DNA of 64,000 nucleotides from JAWVFM01 sp963843315 (GTDB taxonomy: Bacteria; Actinomycetota; Thermoleophilia; Solirubrobacterales; 70-9), in NCBI GenBank assembly GCA_963843315.1, contig CAWJJU010000002.1, positions 671,522 to 735,521 on the forward strand, read 5' to 3'. Position numbers and translations under genes: made by a program. This document shows, piece by piece, positions 8,760-17,371 of the stretch; position 1 is the first letter of the stretch; every line of letters starts with the position of its first letter. The notes beneath the pieces were generated by a model. It worked only from the letters and a program-made list of their open reading frames with translations, searched no databases and was not told the DNA's origin.

Positions 8760-9932
8760 CTACTTCCTGTTGATGTAGACGTCGATCGACTTGTCGGTGC
8801 CGACGACCACGTCCGGCGCCCTGTCGCCGTTGACCCTGCCGGACGCGACCCACTCCGCCGGCTTCGAGCCGTCGTAGGTCCCGCTCGCGCCGAGCGAGAA
8901 CTCACCGAGGTCGTTCTTCGAGGTCAGCAGGTCGAACCCGGACTCGCCGGCGCCGGATCGGCCGACCGCGACGTCGTCCACCCCGTCGCCGTTGAAGTCA
9001 CCCGCGGCGATTCCGCTGGGGGTGTCGGGGACGGGCGTCGGGTTGCCGACGATCACGAGCCCCGGCGCGCCCGGGTCGCGGATGGGAAAGACCTCGCCGC
9101 CGCCGCTCAGCTTCACCGGCACCGCCGCGTCCCGATACGGCGTGTCGAACTCGCCTGCGGCCACGCCGTAGCCCATCCCGAGGAACCCGGGCTCCGTGGT
9201 CAGGTCGAAGTTGGTCACCGGCGCCCCGAAGGTGCCGTCCGCCTTGCCCTTCAAGTAACTGATCTGGCCGCTTCGCGACACGACCACGTCCGGGTGCTTG
9301 TCGGGGCCGAGCTTCGCGAGCGCGATTCCGTCCGTATTCGTACCGGGGGTCGCGTAGTCGGTTCCGGGCCGGAAGCCGCCGCCCTTCTTCGATAGGAAGA
9401 CCGTGAACGCCTCGGTGGGAGCGCCGGTGTAGTTGCCCGCGACCAGGTCGGCGTGCCCGTCTCGGTTCAGATCTGCGCTCGCGAGGAGCCATGGCCCTGC
9501 GCTGTCGTCGAGCGTCCGCCCGCGGCGGAACCTCCCGCTCTTCGATCCGAGCCAGATGCTGATGTCGTTCGCCTCGTAGTCGGCGGCCGCGAAGTCGGGG
9601 ATCTTGTCGCCATTGAACCGGCCGACGACGATTCCCTCCGCCCCACCCTTGTCGGGAATCTTGATCGCCTTCTTCAGTTTCCCGTCTCCGCGGCCCCGGA
9701 AGTAGGAGATGTGGTTCTTCGGCGAGTCCAGCGCGACGTCGCCGCCCGCCAGGACGTCCGGCTTCCCGTCGCGGTTCATGTCCGCGACGGCAATGCCGAA
9801 GACCGTCGCCCCCGTCCTGTAGGTGTGGGCGGGCTTGAACACCCGGGCGCCGGAGGCAGGCGCCGCCAGGCCGCCCAGTCCCGCGACCGCCGCCGCCCCC
9901 AAGCCGAGCATCACTCTGGACCGCCGCCTCAT
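8760..9932 (-). CDS. Secreted FG-GAP/VCBS repeat beta-propeller protein
   Basis: 390 aa. A signal peptide (MRRRSRVMLGLGAAAVAG, cleavage near AASGA) is followed by about seven repeats carrying the Ca-binding pattern DxNxDGxxD or its variants (ADMNRDGKPDVL, ASADLNRDGHADLV, AAGDFNGDGVDDVA, GRVNGDRAPDVV), the mark of integrin-like FG-GAP/VCBS propellers. Likely an extracellular or surface-bound binding protein. It is transcribed convergently to the FHA gene and divergently from the acyl-CoA dehydrogenase gene. Confidence 0.85.
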   Translation of the reverse strand: MRRRSRVMLGLGAAAVAGLGGLAAPASGARVFKPAHTYRTGATVFGIAVADMNRDGKPDVLAGGDVALDSPKNHISYFRGRGDGKLKKAIKIPDKGGAEGIVVGRFNGDKIPDFAAADYEANDISIWLGSKSGRFRRGRTLDDSAGPWLLASADLNRDGHADLVAGNYTGAPTEAFTVFLSKKGGGFRPGTDYATPGTNTDGIALAKLGPDKHPDVVVSRSGQISYLKGKADGTFGAPVTNFDLTTEPGFLGMGYGVAAGEFDTPYRDAAVPVKLSGGGEVFPIRDPGAPGLVIVGNPTPVPDTPSGIAAGDFNGDGVDDVAVGRSGAGESGFDLLTSKNDLGEFSLGASGTYDGSKPAEWVASGRVNGDRAPDVVVGTDKSIDVYINRK

Positions 9933-9960
9933 GCCGTCAGCCTATCCCAGGCGGGGCTCG

Positions 9961-9966
9961 TAGACT
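9961..9966 (+). promoter_or_regulatory. -10 element TAGACT, leaderless start of acyl-CoA dehydrogenase
   Basis: TAGACT ends 10 nt before ATG 9977. No ribosome binding site lies between, so the mRNA is probably leaderless. Confidence 0.55.
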
Positions 9967-9976
9967 GGCCGCGCTC

Positions 9977-11120
9977 ATGGACTTCTCCCTCAGCCCCGAG
10001 CAGCAGGACTTCGCCGCCGCGATCCGCGACTTCTGCCGCCGCGAGTGCGGGACCCGCGAGCAGCGCGAGCGCCTGACCGACGGCCACGCCGAGCATCACT
10101 CCGACGAGATCTACCGCAAGATGGCCGACCTCGGATGGCTCGGGGTCTCGATTCCGGAGGAGCTGGGCGGCTCGGGCGGAGGAATGGTCGACGCCTGCAT
10201 CTTCATGGAGGAGACCTCGCGCGGGATGGCGCCGATCGGGGCCTACGCGACCACCCTCATCGTGGCCAAGGCGACCCAGCGGTTCGGCACCGACGAGCAG
10301 AAGGAACGGATCCTCGGCGGCATCGCCCGCGGGGCGGTCGAGGCAATCGCGATGACCGAGCCCGAATCCGGGTCCGACGTCGGGTCCCTGCAGACGTCCG
10401 CAGTGCGCTCCAACGGCGGCTACGTCCTGAACGGCCAGAAGGTCTTCATCTCCAACGCGCACATCTCCGATCACATCCTCGTCGTCGCCCGCACGACCAA
10501 GACCGAGCGCAAGCACGACGGCCTGACGATGATCTGGGTTCCGCGCGACGCGCCCGGGCTCGAGACCAAGCCGATCGAGACGATGGGCGGGCACGAGACC
10601 AACTACCTCTACCTCACCGACTGCGAGGCGCCTGCCGCCGACGTCCTGGGCGAGGTCGACCGCGGCTGGACGCAGCTCATGGCCGGCCTGAACGTCGAGC
10701 GCCTGATCCTGGCGGCGACCATGCTCGGCCTTGCCGAGCGCGCCTTCGACGACGCCCTCGCCTACGCCAAGGAGCGCAGGCAGTTCGGCAAGCCGATCGG
10801 CTCGTTCCAGGCCCTCCAGCACCGCTTCGCGGACCTCGCCACGGACCTCGAGGCGGCGCGCCTGATGACCTATTGGGTCGCCGGCGAAGGTCGACGAGGA
10901 CCCCGACCGCATGCTGCCGCGCGAGGCCTCCATGGTGAAGCTCTTCGTGACCGAGACGACCAAGCGGGTCACCCTCGAGTGCATGCAGATGATGGGCGGC
11001 TACGGCTACTCGTCGGAGTACGACATGGAACGTCTCGTCCGCACCGCGCTCGTCTCCACGATCTACGGCGGCACGTCGGAGATCCAGCGCGGGATCATCG
11101 CCAAGACGCTGGGTTTGTAG
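9977..11120 (+). CDS. Acyl-CoA dehydrogenase (frame break near 10883)
   Basis: About 380 aa once repaired. N-terminal helical domain (MDFSLSPEQQDFAAAIRDFC), middle beta domain with AMTEPESGSDVGSLQT (FAD contact), then GYGYSSEYDMERLVRTALVS and IYGGTSEIQRGIIAKTLG, the standard C-terminal FAD/CoA signature of the family. The frame changes after EAARLMTYWVA: removing one G at 10883/10884 joins it to KVDEDPDRMLPREASMVKLF. Length is 3n+1. The catalytic Glu expected around the FQALQHRF / YGYSSEYD regions cannot be fixed with certainty. It oxidises an acyl-CoA thioester in fatty- or branched-acid breakdown; the substrate is not evident. Most likely an intact gene with a sequence error. Confidence 0.85.
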
Positions 11121-11125
11121 CCGCC

Positions 11126-12968
11126 ATGTGCGGCATCGGCGGTGTCGTGATGCCGGCCGGGGCCACCCCCGACCCGGCGCGCCTCGAACGGCTGGCCGCC
11201 GCGCTCTCGCATCGCGGGCCCGACGGGACGGGGGTCCTGGTCCAGGGCCAGGTGGGGCTCGTCAACACCCGGCTGGCGATCATGGGCCGGGGCCCGCGGG
11301 GCGACCAGCCGATGCGCGACGAGGTGACCGGCTGGGCGCTCACCTACAACGGCGAGATCTACAACCACCGCGAGCTGCGTGGCAGGCTATCCGGACCGGC
11401 CCTTCGCCGGCGCCAGCGACACCGAGACGCTGCTGCGCGCACTGGGCGAGCTGGGGACCGATTCGCTCGCTCTCCAGAACGGGATGTTCGCGTTCGCCGC
11501 CCTCGACGGGCGCTCCGGGCGCGTGGTCCTGGCCCGCGACCGGATGGGAACCAAGCCGTTGCACTGGGCCCGGCGGGGAGACGAGCTCTGGTTTGCGAGC
11601 GAGGTTCGCGCGCTCCTCGAGATCGGGGTGGCGAGGACCCCGAATCGCGGTGCGCTGGCGCGCGCGGTGAGCTTCGGCTGGGCCGCGGGCGAGGAGGCGC
11701 TCATCAGCGGCGTCCGCAGGGTTTCCCCCGGACAGGTCGTGGAGATCGAGCTGGCGACCTCGAAGGTCAGCTCGCGGACCTGGCACTCGCTGCCGGCTGA
11801 CGTCGACCCGTCGCTCGCGAGCGAGCTGGCGGGCCGGTCCAGGGCGGATCTGCGCCGACTTCTGGACGGCGCGCTCGGCCGGGCGGTGGAGGAACGGCTG
11901 CTCGCGGAGGTCCCCGTGGGGGTGCTGTGCTCGGGCGGAATCGATTCCGGCGTCGTCACCGCCATGGCGGCGCGCAATGCCCCCGATGCCGCGGCGTTCG
12001 TGGCCGGGATGGTCCCCGAGGGAACGGTGGACGAGAGTCCAGCCGCCGAGGTCGTTGCAAGGGCGGCCGGCCTGGAGCTCGAGACGGTGAGGATCGGGCC
12101 CGACGATTGGCGCGGCGAGGTGGTCACCGCCATCGATCATTACGACCAGCCGCTGCCGACCCCCACCCCGGTGGCGATATCCCTCGTGGCCCGCGCAGCC
12201 CGCGAGCGCGGGGTTCCGGTCCTGCTCGCCGGCGAGGGCGCGGACGAAATGTTCGCCGGCTACACCGGGCGCCATCGCGCCGCGCTTCGCGAGCTCGCCA
12301 CAGCAGGCGACCGGGCTCGTCAGCTGGCGGCCGCGTGCGCCGACCCGGGCCGCCTCGCGCAGGCCGCGTGGGCCCGCATTCGGCGGCGTCCGCCGGCTCC
12401 GTGGGCCGCTCCGGAGATCGGCGCCGAGACGTCGATCGAGGATGCCATTCACATCGAGTCCGCCGCCGCCTACCGCGCGGAGCGGCCGGCCGCGGCGCGC
12501 GTGGCGGGGGAGCTCCTGGCCGATCTGCGGCTCATCCTGCCGCACCTGCTGAACCGCATGGACGCCAACGGCATGCAGCACGGGGTGGAGGTGCGCCTCC
12601 CCTTCCTGTCCTCCGAGGTCGTCGGCTTGGCCCTCAACATGCCGGTGGCGCCGAGGGTCCTGCCGCAACAGAAGGGCGTGTTGCGCGAAGTCGCGCACCA
12701 ATACCTTCCGGCCCGCATCGCCCGCCGGCCGAAAGTCGGTGGGCTCATGTTCGACACGGGCGCCTGGATCACCGATGCCGCCCGCCCCGACTTCTTGCTT
12801 CGCGGCATGCTGGCCGACACGCTGGAGATCCCGGCGACCCGGTGGGCGGCGACGGTCGAGCCGGTGGCGGGGAACCCGGAGGTGACGCTGTGGTCGGCCG
12901 AGGTGTGGGCGCGGTTGGCCCTCGGCGGGCAGTCGATCGCCGCTGTGGAGGCGGAGATGTGGGGCTAG
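11126..12968 (+). CDS. asnB: Asparagine synthetase, glutamine-hydrolysing (frame break near 11380)
   Basis: About 614 aa when repaired. It starts MCGIGG, with Cys2 as the glutaminase nucleophile, then SHRGPDGTG and YNGEIYNHRELR, and after the break SDTETLLRAL, DRMGTKPL. The synthetase half has VPVGVLCSGGIDSGVV (ATP pyrophosphatase loop SGGIDS) and GEGADEMFAGY. Removing one base in cgtggca at 11379-11382 restores YNHRELRAGYPDRPFAGASD; total length is 3n+1. It makes asparagine from aspartate, ATP and glutamine, or acts in a related amidotransfer. It starts 5 nt after the dehydrogenase stop. Confidence 0.88.
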
Positions 12969-13003
12969 AGAGAATCGCCGCCGAGGCGCTATTCTTCGCT
13001 CCG

Positions 13004-13032
13004 CCTCAGGCCTTCGGCCGGAGGTCTTTTTT
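13004..13032 (+). terminator. Rho-independent terminator after asnB
   Basis: CCTCaGGCC-TTC-GGCCgGAGG stem followed by TCTTTTTT. A TATTCT box at about 12990 lies just upstream, so it could also be an attenuator in a short rpmG leader. Confidence 0.6.
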
Positions 13033-13082
13033 CTCAGTGGCGCGCCTTCGTCCATAAGGCCGCCAGGACCACGAGGGGAAGA

Positions 13083-13247
13083 TTGGCCCGCGGAGAAGTC
13101 CGAATCGCCGTCACGCTCGCCTGCGAGGACTGCAAACGGCGTAACTACCAGACCAACAAGTCTCGGCGCAACTCGCCGGACCGCATCGAGATGCGCAAGT
13201 ACTGCCGCTGGTGTGGTCACCACACGGCGCATAAGGAGACGCGATAG
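13083..13247 (+). CDS. rpmG: 50S ribosomal protein L33
   Basis: 54 aa, starting at TTG with AGGGGAAGA just upstream. ARGEVRIAVTLACEDCKRRN and YCRWCGHHTAHKET match L33 exactly, with the zinc-ribbon pairs CEDC and CRWC (the zinc-binding C+ form). It is part of the large ribosomal subunit near the E site. The order rpmG-secE-nusG-rplK is standard in bacteria. Confidence 0.93.
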   Translation: MARGEVRIAVTLACEDCKRRNYQTNKSRRNSPDRIEMRKYCRWCGHHTAHKETR

Positions 13248-13254
13248 CGGCTCC

Positions 13255-13324
13255 GGTCCTGTGAGGACCTTTAGGTCCGAAAGCAGCAGGTCAGGACGTC
13301 GAAGGCGTCCGCAAGTTATTCAGG
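13255..13324 (+). ncRNA. Repeat A, copy 1: two-hairpin RNA element before secE
   Basis: Hairpin 1 GGACC-TTTA-GGTCC (13265-13278), spacer GAAAGCAGCAGGTCA, hairpin 2 GGACGTC-GAA-GGCGTCC (13294-13310), tail GCAAGTTATTCAGG. The upstream GGTCC (13255-13259) could pair with the same GGACC, so two alternative folds exist. Copies 2 and 3 sit before rplK and rplA. Confidence 0.65.
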
Positions 13325-13339
13325 AAGAACCACGAACGA

Positions 13340-13881
13340 ATGGCGAAGACGAGAGCACAGCGCAAGGCCGAGCAGCGCCGCCGCGCTGCTGCGGGCGTGC
13401 CCGCCCAGCGCGACGCCGAGTCGCGGGCCCAGCGGCGCACCCAGGCGCCCGAGTCGGCGGACGTCGTCGAGGCCGAGCTCGCCGAGGCCGGCGCCAGCAT
13501 CCCGGCTCCCTCGCACGACGGCCGAGCCGGAGTCGCCCGCGCCTTCGCGCGCCGACGTCGGCCGTCCCGACCAGGCCGCCGAGCTCGGCCGACAGCATCA
13601 GCCGCCGCGAGCGCAAGCGCGCCGAGCGCGAGCGCCAGGCCCGAGCCAAGGCTTCGCAGGAGCGCCGCGCGCCGCGCGAGGCGCCCAAGGCCGAGCGCCG
13701 TCGCGGCGGGGTCATGGGCTTCTTCGCCTCCTGCTGGGCCGAGCTCAAGAAGGTCCAGTGGCCCGACCGCGAGACGCTGGTTCAGGCCTCCGCCGTGACC
13801 GTCCTCTTCATCGCCGTCGCCGCGGCCTACCTCGGCGCTCTCGACTCAGTGTTCAACTTCCTCGTCCAGCATCTGCTTTAG
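13340..13881 (+). CDS. secE: Preprotein translocase subunit SecE (two frame breaks)
   Basis: About 179 aa when repaired. The C-terminal core is typical: FFASCWAELKKVQWPDRETL followed by one membrane segment (VTVLFIAVAAAYLGALDSVF). In front is a long charged, Lys/Arg/Ala-rich extension starting MAKTRAQRKAEQRRRAA. The reading frame moves twice, between 13503 and 13520 and around 13588-13600; GC3 use follows the frame switches, and the length is 3n+2, consistent with two inserted bases. SecE is essential and single-copy, so sequence error is more likely than loss. It is preceded by repeat A copy 1. Confidence 0.85.
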
Positions 13882-13893
13882 GAGCCGCCCAAA

Positions 13894-14448
13894 ATGTTCC
13901 GCTGGTACGTCATCAACACATACTCGGGCCATGAGAACAAGGTCCGCCAGAACCTCGAGCACCGCATCGAGACGATGGGGCAGCGCAACCGCGTGCGCCA
14001 GGTCCTCGTCCCGACCGAGTCGGTGTCCGAGCTCAAGGACGGCCAGCGCGTGCAGGTCGAGAAGCGCACCATGCCCGGTTACGTGCTGGTCCAGATGGAG
14101 ATGACCGACGACGCCTGGGGCCTGGTCAAGAACACTCCCGGCGTCACCGGGTTCGTCGGCTCCCGCAACAAGCCGGTGCCGCTCTCCCAGCCGGAGGTCG
14201 ACAGGCTTCTCCACAAGGACGCCCCGGTCGCCGCGGGCGTCGGTGGCGGCGGCCAGGCGGAGCGCCCGCGCCCGCGCGCCCAGTTCGAGATGGGGGAGAC
14301 GGTCAAGGTCATCTCCGGCCCACTCTCCGACTTCTCGGGCGAGATTGCCGAGATCAACGAGGACGCCGCCAAGCTCAAGGTGCTGGTCTCGATCTTCGGC
14401 CGCGAGACCCCGGTCGAAGTCACCTACGACCAGGTGAAGAAGCTCTGA
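13894..14448 (+). CDS. nusG: Transcription termination/antitermination protein NusG
   Basis: 184 aa. N-terminal NGN domain (WYVINTYSGHENKVRQNLEH; RTMPGYVLVQMEM; KNTPGVTGFVGS), a linker with a Gly-rich insert around residues 108-120, and the KOW domain (FEMGETVKVISGPLSDFSGE). NusG binds RNA polymerase beta' and couples it to Rho or to ribosomal protein S10. TAGGAG 13 nt before the ATG overlaps the secE stop. Confidence 0.95.
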   Translation: MFRWYVINTYSGHENKVRQNLEHRIETMGQRNRVRQVLVPTESVSELKDGQRVQVEKRTMPGYVLVQMEMTDDAWGLVKNTPGVTGFVGSRNKPVPLSQPEVDRLLHKDAPVAAGVGGGGQAERPRPRAQFEMGETVKVISGPLSDFSGEIAEINEDAAKLKVLVSIFGRETPVEVTYDQVKKL

Positions 14449-14458
14449 AAGAGCTTCT

Positions 14459-14529
14459 GGTCCGGTGAGACGGCGTTAGCCCCGAAAGCAGCATGTAAGG
14501 ACGGCGAAGCCGTCCGCAAGTTATTCAGG
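14459..14529 (+). ncRNA. Repeat A, copy 2: RNA element before rplK
   Basis: Weak hairpin 1 GGC-GTTA-GCC (14472-14481), then GAAAGCAGC, then hairpin 2 GGACGGC-GAA-GCCGTCC (14499-14515, seven perfect pairs) and GCAAGTTATTCAGG. Compared with copy 1, a U-G pair has become G-C, so pairing is kept. Confidence 0.65.
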
Positions 14530-14547
14530 TACAACCACCAGCGACAC

Positions 14548-14980
14548 ATGGCCAAGAAAGTCCTCACCCTCATCAAGCTCCAGATCCCCGCGGGCGCCGC
14601 GAACCCGGCGCCCGCCGGTCGGCCCTGCGCTGGGCCAGCACGGCGTCAACATCATGGAGTTCTGCAAGGCCTTCAACGCGCAGACCCAGGCGGACGCCGG
14701 CACGATCATCCCGGTCGAGATCACGGTCTACGAGGACCGCTCGTTCACCTTCATCACCAAGACTCCTCCGGCCGCCGTCCTCATCAAGGAGGCGCTCGGG
14801 ATCCCCAAGGGCTCCGGCATTCCCAACCGCGAGAAGGTCGGCAAGATCAGCGCCGCCCAGATCCGCGCGATCGCCGAGCGCAAGATGCCCGACCTGAACG
14901 CCAACGACCTCGACGCCGCCTCGAAGATCATCGCCGGCACCGCCCGCTCGATGGGCGTCGACGTGGAAGGTCTGTCGTGA
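14548..14980 (+). CDS. rplK: 50S ribosomal protein L11 (frame break near 14612)
   Basis: 143 aa when repaired, the normal L11 length. MAKKVLTLIKLQIPAGAANP is followed after the break by [15 protein letters not shown], then ALGIPKGSGIPNREKVGKIS. One extra C at 14611-14613 changes the frame; removing it gives [20 protein letters not shown], the universal L11 motif. Length is 3n+1. L11 forms the GTPase-associated centre with 23S helices 43/44 and L10. An essential gene broken here strongly suggests sequence error. The stop touches hairpin 1 of repeat A copy 3. Confidence 0.92.
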
Positions 14981-15032
14981 GGCGCTTTAGCGCCGAAAGC
15001 AGCGTGTCAGGCGGCGAAGCCGCCGCAGGTGG
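14976..15032 (+). ncRNA. Repeat A, copy 3: RNA element between rplK and rplA
   Basis: Hairpin 1 GGCGC-TTTA-GCGCC (14981-14994) starts right after the rplK stop; then GAAAGCAGCGTGTCA; hairpin 2 GGCGGC-GAA-GCCGCC (15010-15024). AGGTGG at 15027-15032 is the rplA ribosome binding site, so the element could control rplA translation. Two base pairs of hairpin 1 differ from copy 1 in a compensatory way (A-U to C-G, C-G to G-C). Confidence 0.65.
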
Positions 15033-15038
15033 TTGCTG

Positions 15039-15827
15039 ATGGCGAGAGGCAAGCGCTACAGCGCCGCATACGAGCAGATCGATCGCACCAAGGCCTACCC
15101 GCCCGCGGAGGCCGTGGGCCTGCTCAAGGCGACCGCCGGCGCGAAGTTCGACGAGAGCGTCGAGCTTCACATGAAGCTCGGCCTGAACGTCCGCCACGCC
15201 GACGAGCAGCTTCGCGGCACGCTCGCGCTGCCCAACGGGCTCGGCAAGGCCGTGACCGTCGCCGTCTTCGCCGAGGGAGATCAGGCCCGCGCCGCCGAGG
15301 AGGCGGGCGCCGACATGGTGGGCGCCGCCGACCTGGCCGAGAAGGTCGAGGGCGGCTTCATGGACTTCGACGTGGCGATCTCGACGCCGGCGCTCATGGG
15401 CCCGGTCGTTTCGAAGCTCGGCCGCGTGCTCGGGCCGCAGGGCAAGATGCCGAACCCGAAGGTGGGCACGGTCACGGACGATGTCGCCAAGGCGGTCGGC
15501 GAGGCCAAGGCCGGAAAGATCGAGTACCGCACCGATCGCCAGGCCAACGTGCACCTCACGATCGGCAAGGCGAGCTTCGCCGAGCGCCCCCTGCTCGAGA
15601 ATTACGCCGCGGTGATCGACGAGATCGTCCGCGCCAAGCCGGCGGCCGCCAAGGGCCGCTATATCGAGTCGATCACGCTGACGACGACGATGGGGCCGGG
15701 CGTCCGAGTCGACTCCAGTCGCACTCGCGAGTCGGAGATCCTGGGCGACGGCGCCGCCGGCAACGGAGCATCTGCGCAGGGCGATGACGGCGCCGAGGCT
15801 GAGGCTCAGGCCCCGGCCGAGGGCTGA
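15039..15827 (+). CDS. rplA: 50S ribosomal protein L1
   Basis: 262 aa. ARGKRYSAAYEQIDRTKAYP, LNVRHADEQLRGTLALPNGL, GRVLGPQGKMPNPKVGTVT and the C-terminal TTTMGPGVRVD are diagnostic. L1 forms the mobile L1 stalk and in many bacteria represses its own rplKA mRNA. A 30-residue Ala/Gly/Glu-rich tail (GDGAAGNGASAQGDDGAEAE) follows the usual end. The start ATG at 15039 is chosen from AGGTGG upstream. Confidence 0.95.
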   Translation: MARGKRYSAAYEQIDRTKAYPPAEAVGLLKATAGAKFDESVELHMKLGLNVRHADEQLRGTLALPNGLGKAVTVAVFAEGDQARAAEEAGADMVGAADLAEKVEGGFMDFDVAISTPALMGPVVSKLGRVLGPQGKMPNPKVGTVTDDVAKAVGEAKAGKIEYRTDRQANVHLTIGKASFAERPLLENYAAVIDEIVRAKPAAAKGRYIESITLTTTMGPGVRVDSSRTRESEILGDGAAGNGASAQGDDGAEAEAQAPAEG

Positions 15828-15841
15828 GGAGGCCTGTCCGC

Positions 15842-15847
15842 TACCAT
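15842..15847 (+). promoter_or_regulatory. -10 element TACCAT before the L10 leader
   Basis: TACCAT, the same hexamer found 8 nt before the rpsL start (51020). It is placed so that transcription starts at the beginning of the L10 leader. Confidence 0.4.
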
Positions 15848-15861
15848 CGCGCGCCGCATAA

Positions 15862-15958
15862 CTTCGCCTGCCGAAGACCGCTGGCCGCAATCGCGTAAGC
15901 CCAGCCGAGGTGGCGCCCGGAGACTCCGTGTCCGAGCCCGCCCCTGTGGCGGGTTTTT
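15862..15958 (+). promoter_or_regulatory. L10 leader (ribosomal protein autoregulation) with terminator
   Basis: CTGCCGAAGACCGCTGG ... AGCCCAGCCGAGGTGGCGCC (15868-15916) has the conserved face of the bacterial L10 leader, which binds the L10-L12 complex and controls rplJ-rplL. It is followed by an intrinsic terminator CCCGCC-CCTGT-GGCGGG-TTTTT (15937-15958), so control may be by transcription attenuation: excess L10(L12)4 would favour the terminator (family knowledge plus inference). Confidence 0.8.
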
Positions 15959-15979
15959 CATTGGGAATTTCGAACTGCC

Positions 15980-16798
15980 ATGAACAAAGAGCAAAAGACA
16001 GAACAGATCGAGGAGATCGCCGCGGCGCTCAGGGAGTCGTCCGCGGTGTTCGCCGTCGACTACCGCGGGATCAGCGTCCCCCAGGCCGCCGACCTGCGAA
16101 CCAAGCTTCGCGACGCCGACGCCAGCTTCAAGGTCGTCAAGAACCGCCTCGCCAAGCGAGCGATTGACGAGACGAAGACCGACGGGCTCGACGAGCTCCT
16201 CGACGGCCCCACCGCCCTGACCCTCATCAAGGGCGACCCGGTCGTCGCCGCCAAGGCGATCGCCGGCTTCGCCCGCGAGCACGAGGTCCTCGTCTTCAAG
16301 GGCGGGATCATGGACGGCAAGCCGCTTGCTCCCGACGAGTTCGTCGCGATCTCGCGCCTGCCCGCCGTCGAGGTCCTGCACGGCCAGCTCGTCGGCCTCG
16401 TCGCCAGCCCGATCACCGGGCTCGCCGCCGGCCTGAACAACCTCATCTCCGGCCTGGGCCGCCAGCTCGCGCAGATCGCCGAGCAGGGCCTGGTGTCGGG
16501 CGAAGCCCCGGCCGAGCCCGAAGCTACGCCGGCCGAGGAGGCCCCGGCCGCAGCGGGGTCTGACCCCGAAACCACCGACGCCGAAAGCGACGGCGACGCC
16601 GCAGGGGGGTCTGACCCCGAGCCCGAGGCCGAAGCTACGGCCGAGGACACCGAAACTTCAGAAACCGAAACCGAGAACAACGACGCGGGGTCTGACCCCG
16701 AGACCACTGACGCTGCGGAGGACGCCGACGGCGCAGGGGGGTCTGACCCCACAGAAGAAGCTTCCAACGAAACCGAGGAGGACGAAGCGAGTGGCTGA
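15980..16798 (+). CDS. rplJ: 50S ribosomal protein L10 with a long acidic repeat-built tail
   Basis: 272 aa against a usual 165-180. Residues 1-175 are a normal L10: KTEQIEEIAAALRESSAVFA, KVVKNRLAKRAI, and the C-terminal helix (LNNLISGLGRQLAQIAEQG) that binds L12 dimers. The extra 95 residues are acidic and disordered and contain four GSDP units, each coded by a GGGGTCTGACCCC palindrome (16555, 16606, 16687, 16738). Copies are spaced 51, 81 and 51 nt, all multiples of three. The tail lies next to the L12-binding helix. rplL starts 8 nt before its stop. Confidence 0.94.
   Translation: MNKEQKTEQIEEIAAALRESSAVFAVDYRGISVPQAADLRTKLRDADASFKVVKNRLAKRAIDETKTDGLDELLDGPTALTLIKGDPVVAAKAIAGFAREHEVLVFKGGIMDGKPLAPDEFVAISRLPAVEVLHGQLVGLVASPITGLAAGLNNLISGLGRQLAQIAEQGLVSGEAPAEPEATPAEEAPAAAGSDPETTDAESDGDAAGGSDPEPEAEATAEDTETSETETENNDAGSDPETTDAAEDADGAGGSDPTEEASNETEEDEASG
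16555..16750 (+). repeat. Repeat C cluster in rplJ: four GGGGTCTGACCCC palindromes
   Basis: Exact 13-mers at 16555-16567, 16606-16618, 16687-16699 and 16738-16750. Each is a 6+1+6 perfect inverted repeat, read in frame as G-S-D-P. The same 13-mer is found in rpsC, rpsQ and the rpoB-rpoC gap. Confidence 0.9.
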
Positions 16799-17183
16799 CA
16801 CCAAGCTCTCAACTGAAGATTGGATCGCGGAGCTCAAGGAGATCTCCGTGCTCGAGCTCTCCGAGCGCATCAAGGCGCTCGAGGAGGAGTTCGGCGTGTC
16901 CGCGACCGCTGTCGCGGCTGCGGCGCCGGCGGCCGGAGGCGGCGGCGACGGCGCTGCCGAAGAGGAGGACTCGGGCACCGTCGACGTCGTGCTGACCGCT
17001 CCGGGCGAGAAGAAGATCCAGGTGATCAAGGCCGTCCGCGCTGCGACCGGCCTGGGCCTCAAGGAGGCGAAGGCGCTCGTCGACGCGGCTCCGAAGGCCG
17101 TCAAGGAGGGCATCGACCGCGAGGAGGCCGAGAAGCTCAAGGGCGAGCTCGAAGAGGCCGGCGGCGCCGTCGAGCTGAAGTAG
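16791..17183 (+). CDS. rplL: 50S ribosomal protein L7/L12
   Basis: 130 aa from GTG 16791, overlapping rplJ. N-terminal dimerisation domain (STEDWIAELKEISVLELSER), Ala/Gly hinge, and C-terminal factor-binding domain (KIQVIKAVRAATGLGLKEAK; AGGAVELK). It forms the stalk that recruits EF-Tu and EF-G. In most bacteria rpoB follows directly; here 25 kb of other genes intervene. Confidence 0.95.
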   Translation: MADTKLSTEDWIAELKEISVLELSERIKALEEEFGVSATAVAAAAPAAGGGGDGAAEEEDSGTVDVVLTAPGEKKIQVIKAVRAATGLGLKEAKALVDAAPKAVKEGIDREEAEKLKGELEEAGGAVELK

Positions 17184-17371
17184 CGTGCTCGGGCCCGCAC
17201 CGCCGGGTCCGGACCGAGGAGGAGGGAGTCGCGATTCGCCTCCGTGTTCGCCTTCCTCTGTGGCTATCGTGGATGTCAGGCCGGTGAGCATGTCTTGCCG
17301 GTTGAGGGTCCCTGCACTTGACGGATCCGCCGCGTGTCTCGATGATGTGCGGCGTGAAGAGGAGGGGGCCC

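Noticed and set aside
13255..13324. Signal recognition particle RNA
   Set aside because: GGTCAGGACG...GAAGG recalls the SRP apical domain, but the diagnostic GGAAGGAAGCAGCC is missing and two more copies follow, each fitted to a gene start.
13083..13340. tRNA-Trp near secE
   Set aside because: Common at this locus in other bacteria, but the rpmG-secE gap holds only repeat A.
13340..13881. Programmed ribosomal frameshifting in secE and rplK
   Set aside because: No slippery site or conserved stimulatory structure, and many unrelated genes in the window show the same kind of break.
16501..16798. CRISPR array from the regularly spaced 13-mers in rplJ
   Set aside because: The repeats are too short, lie in frame within L10, and no cas gene is nearby.
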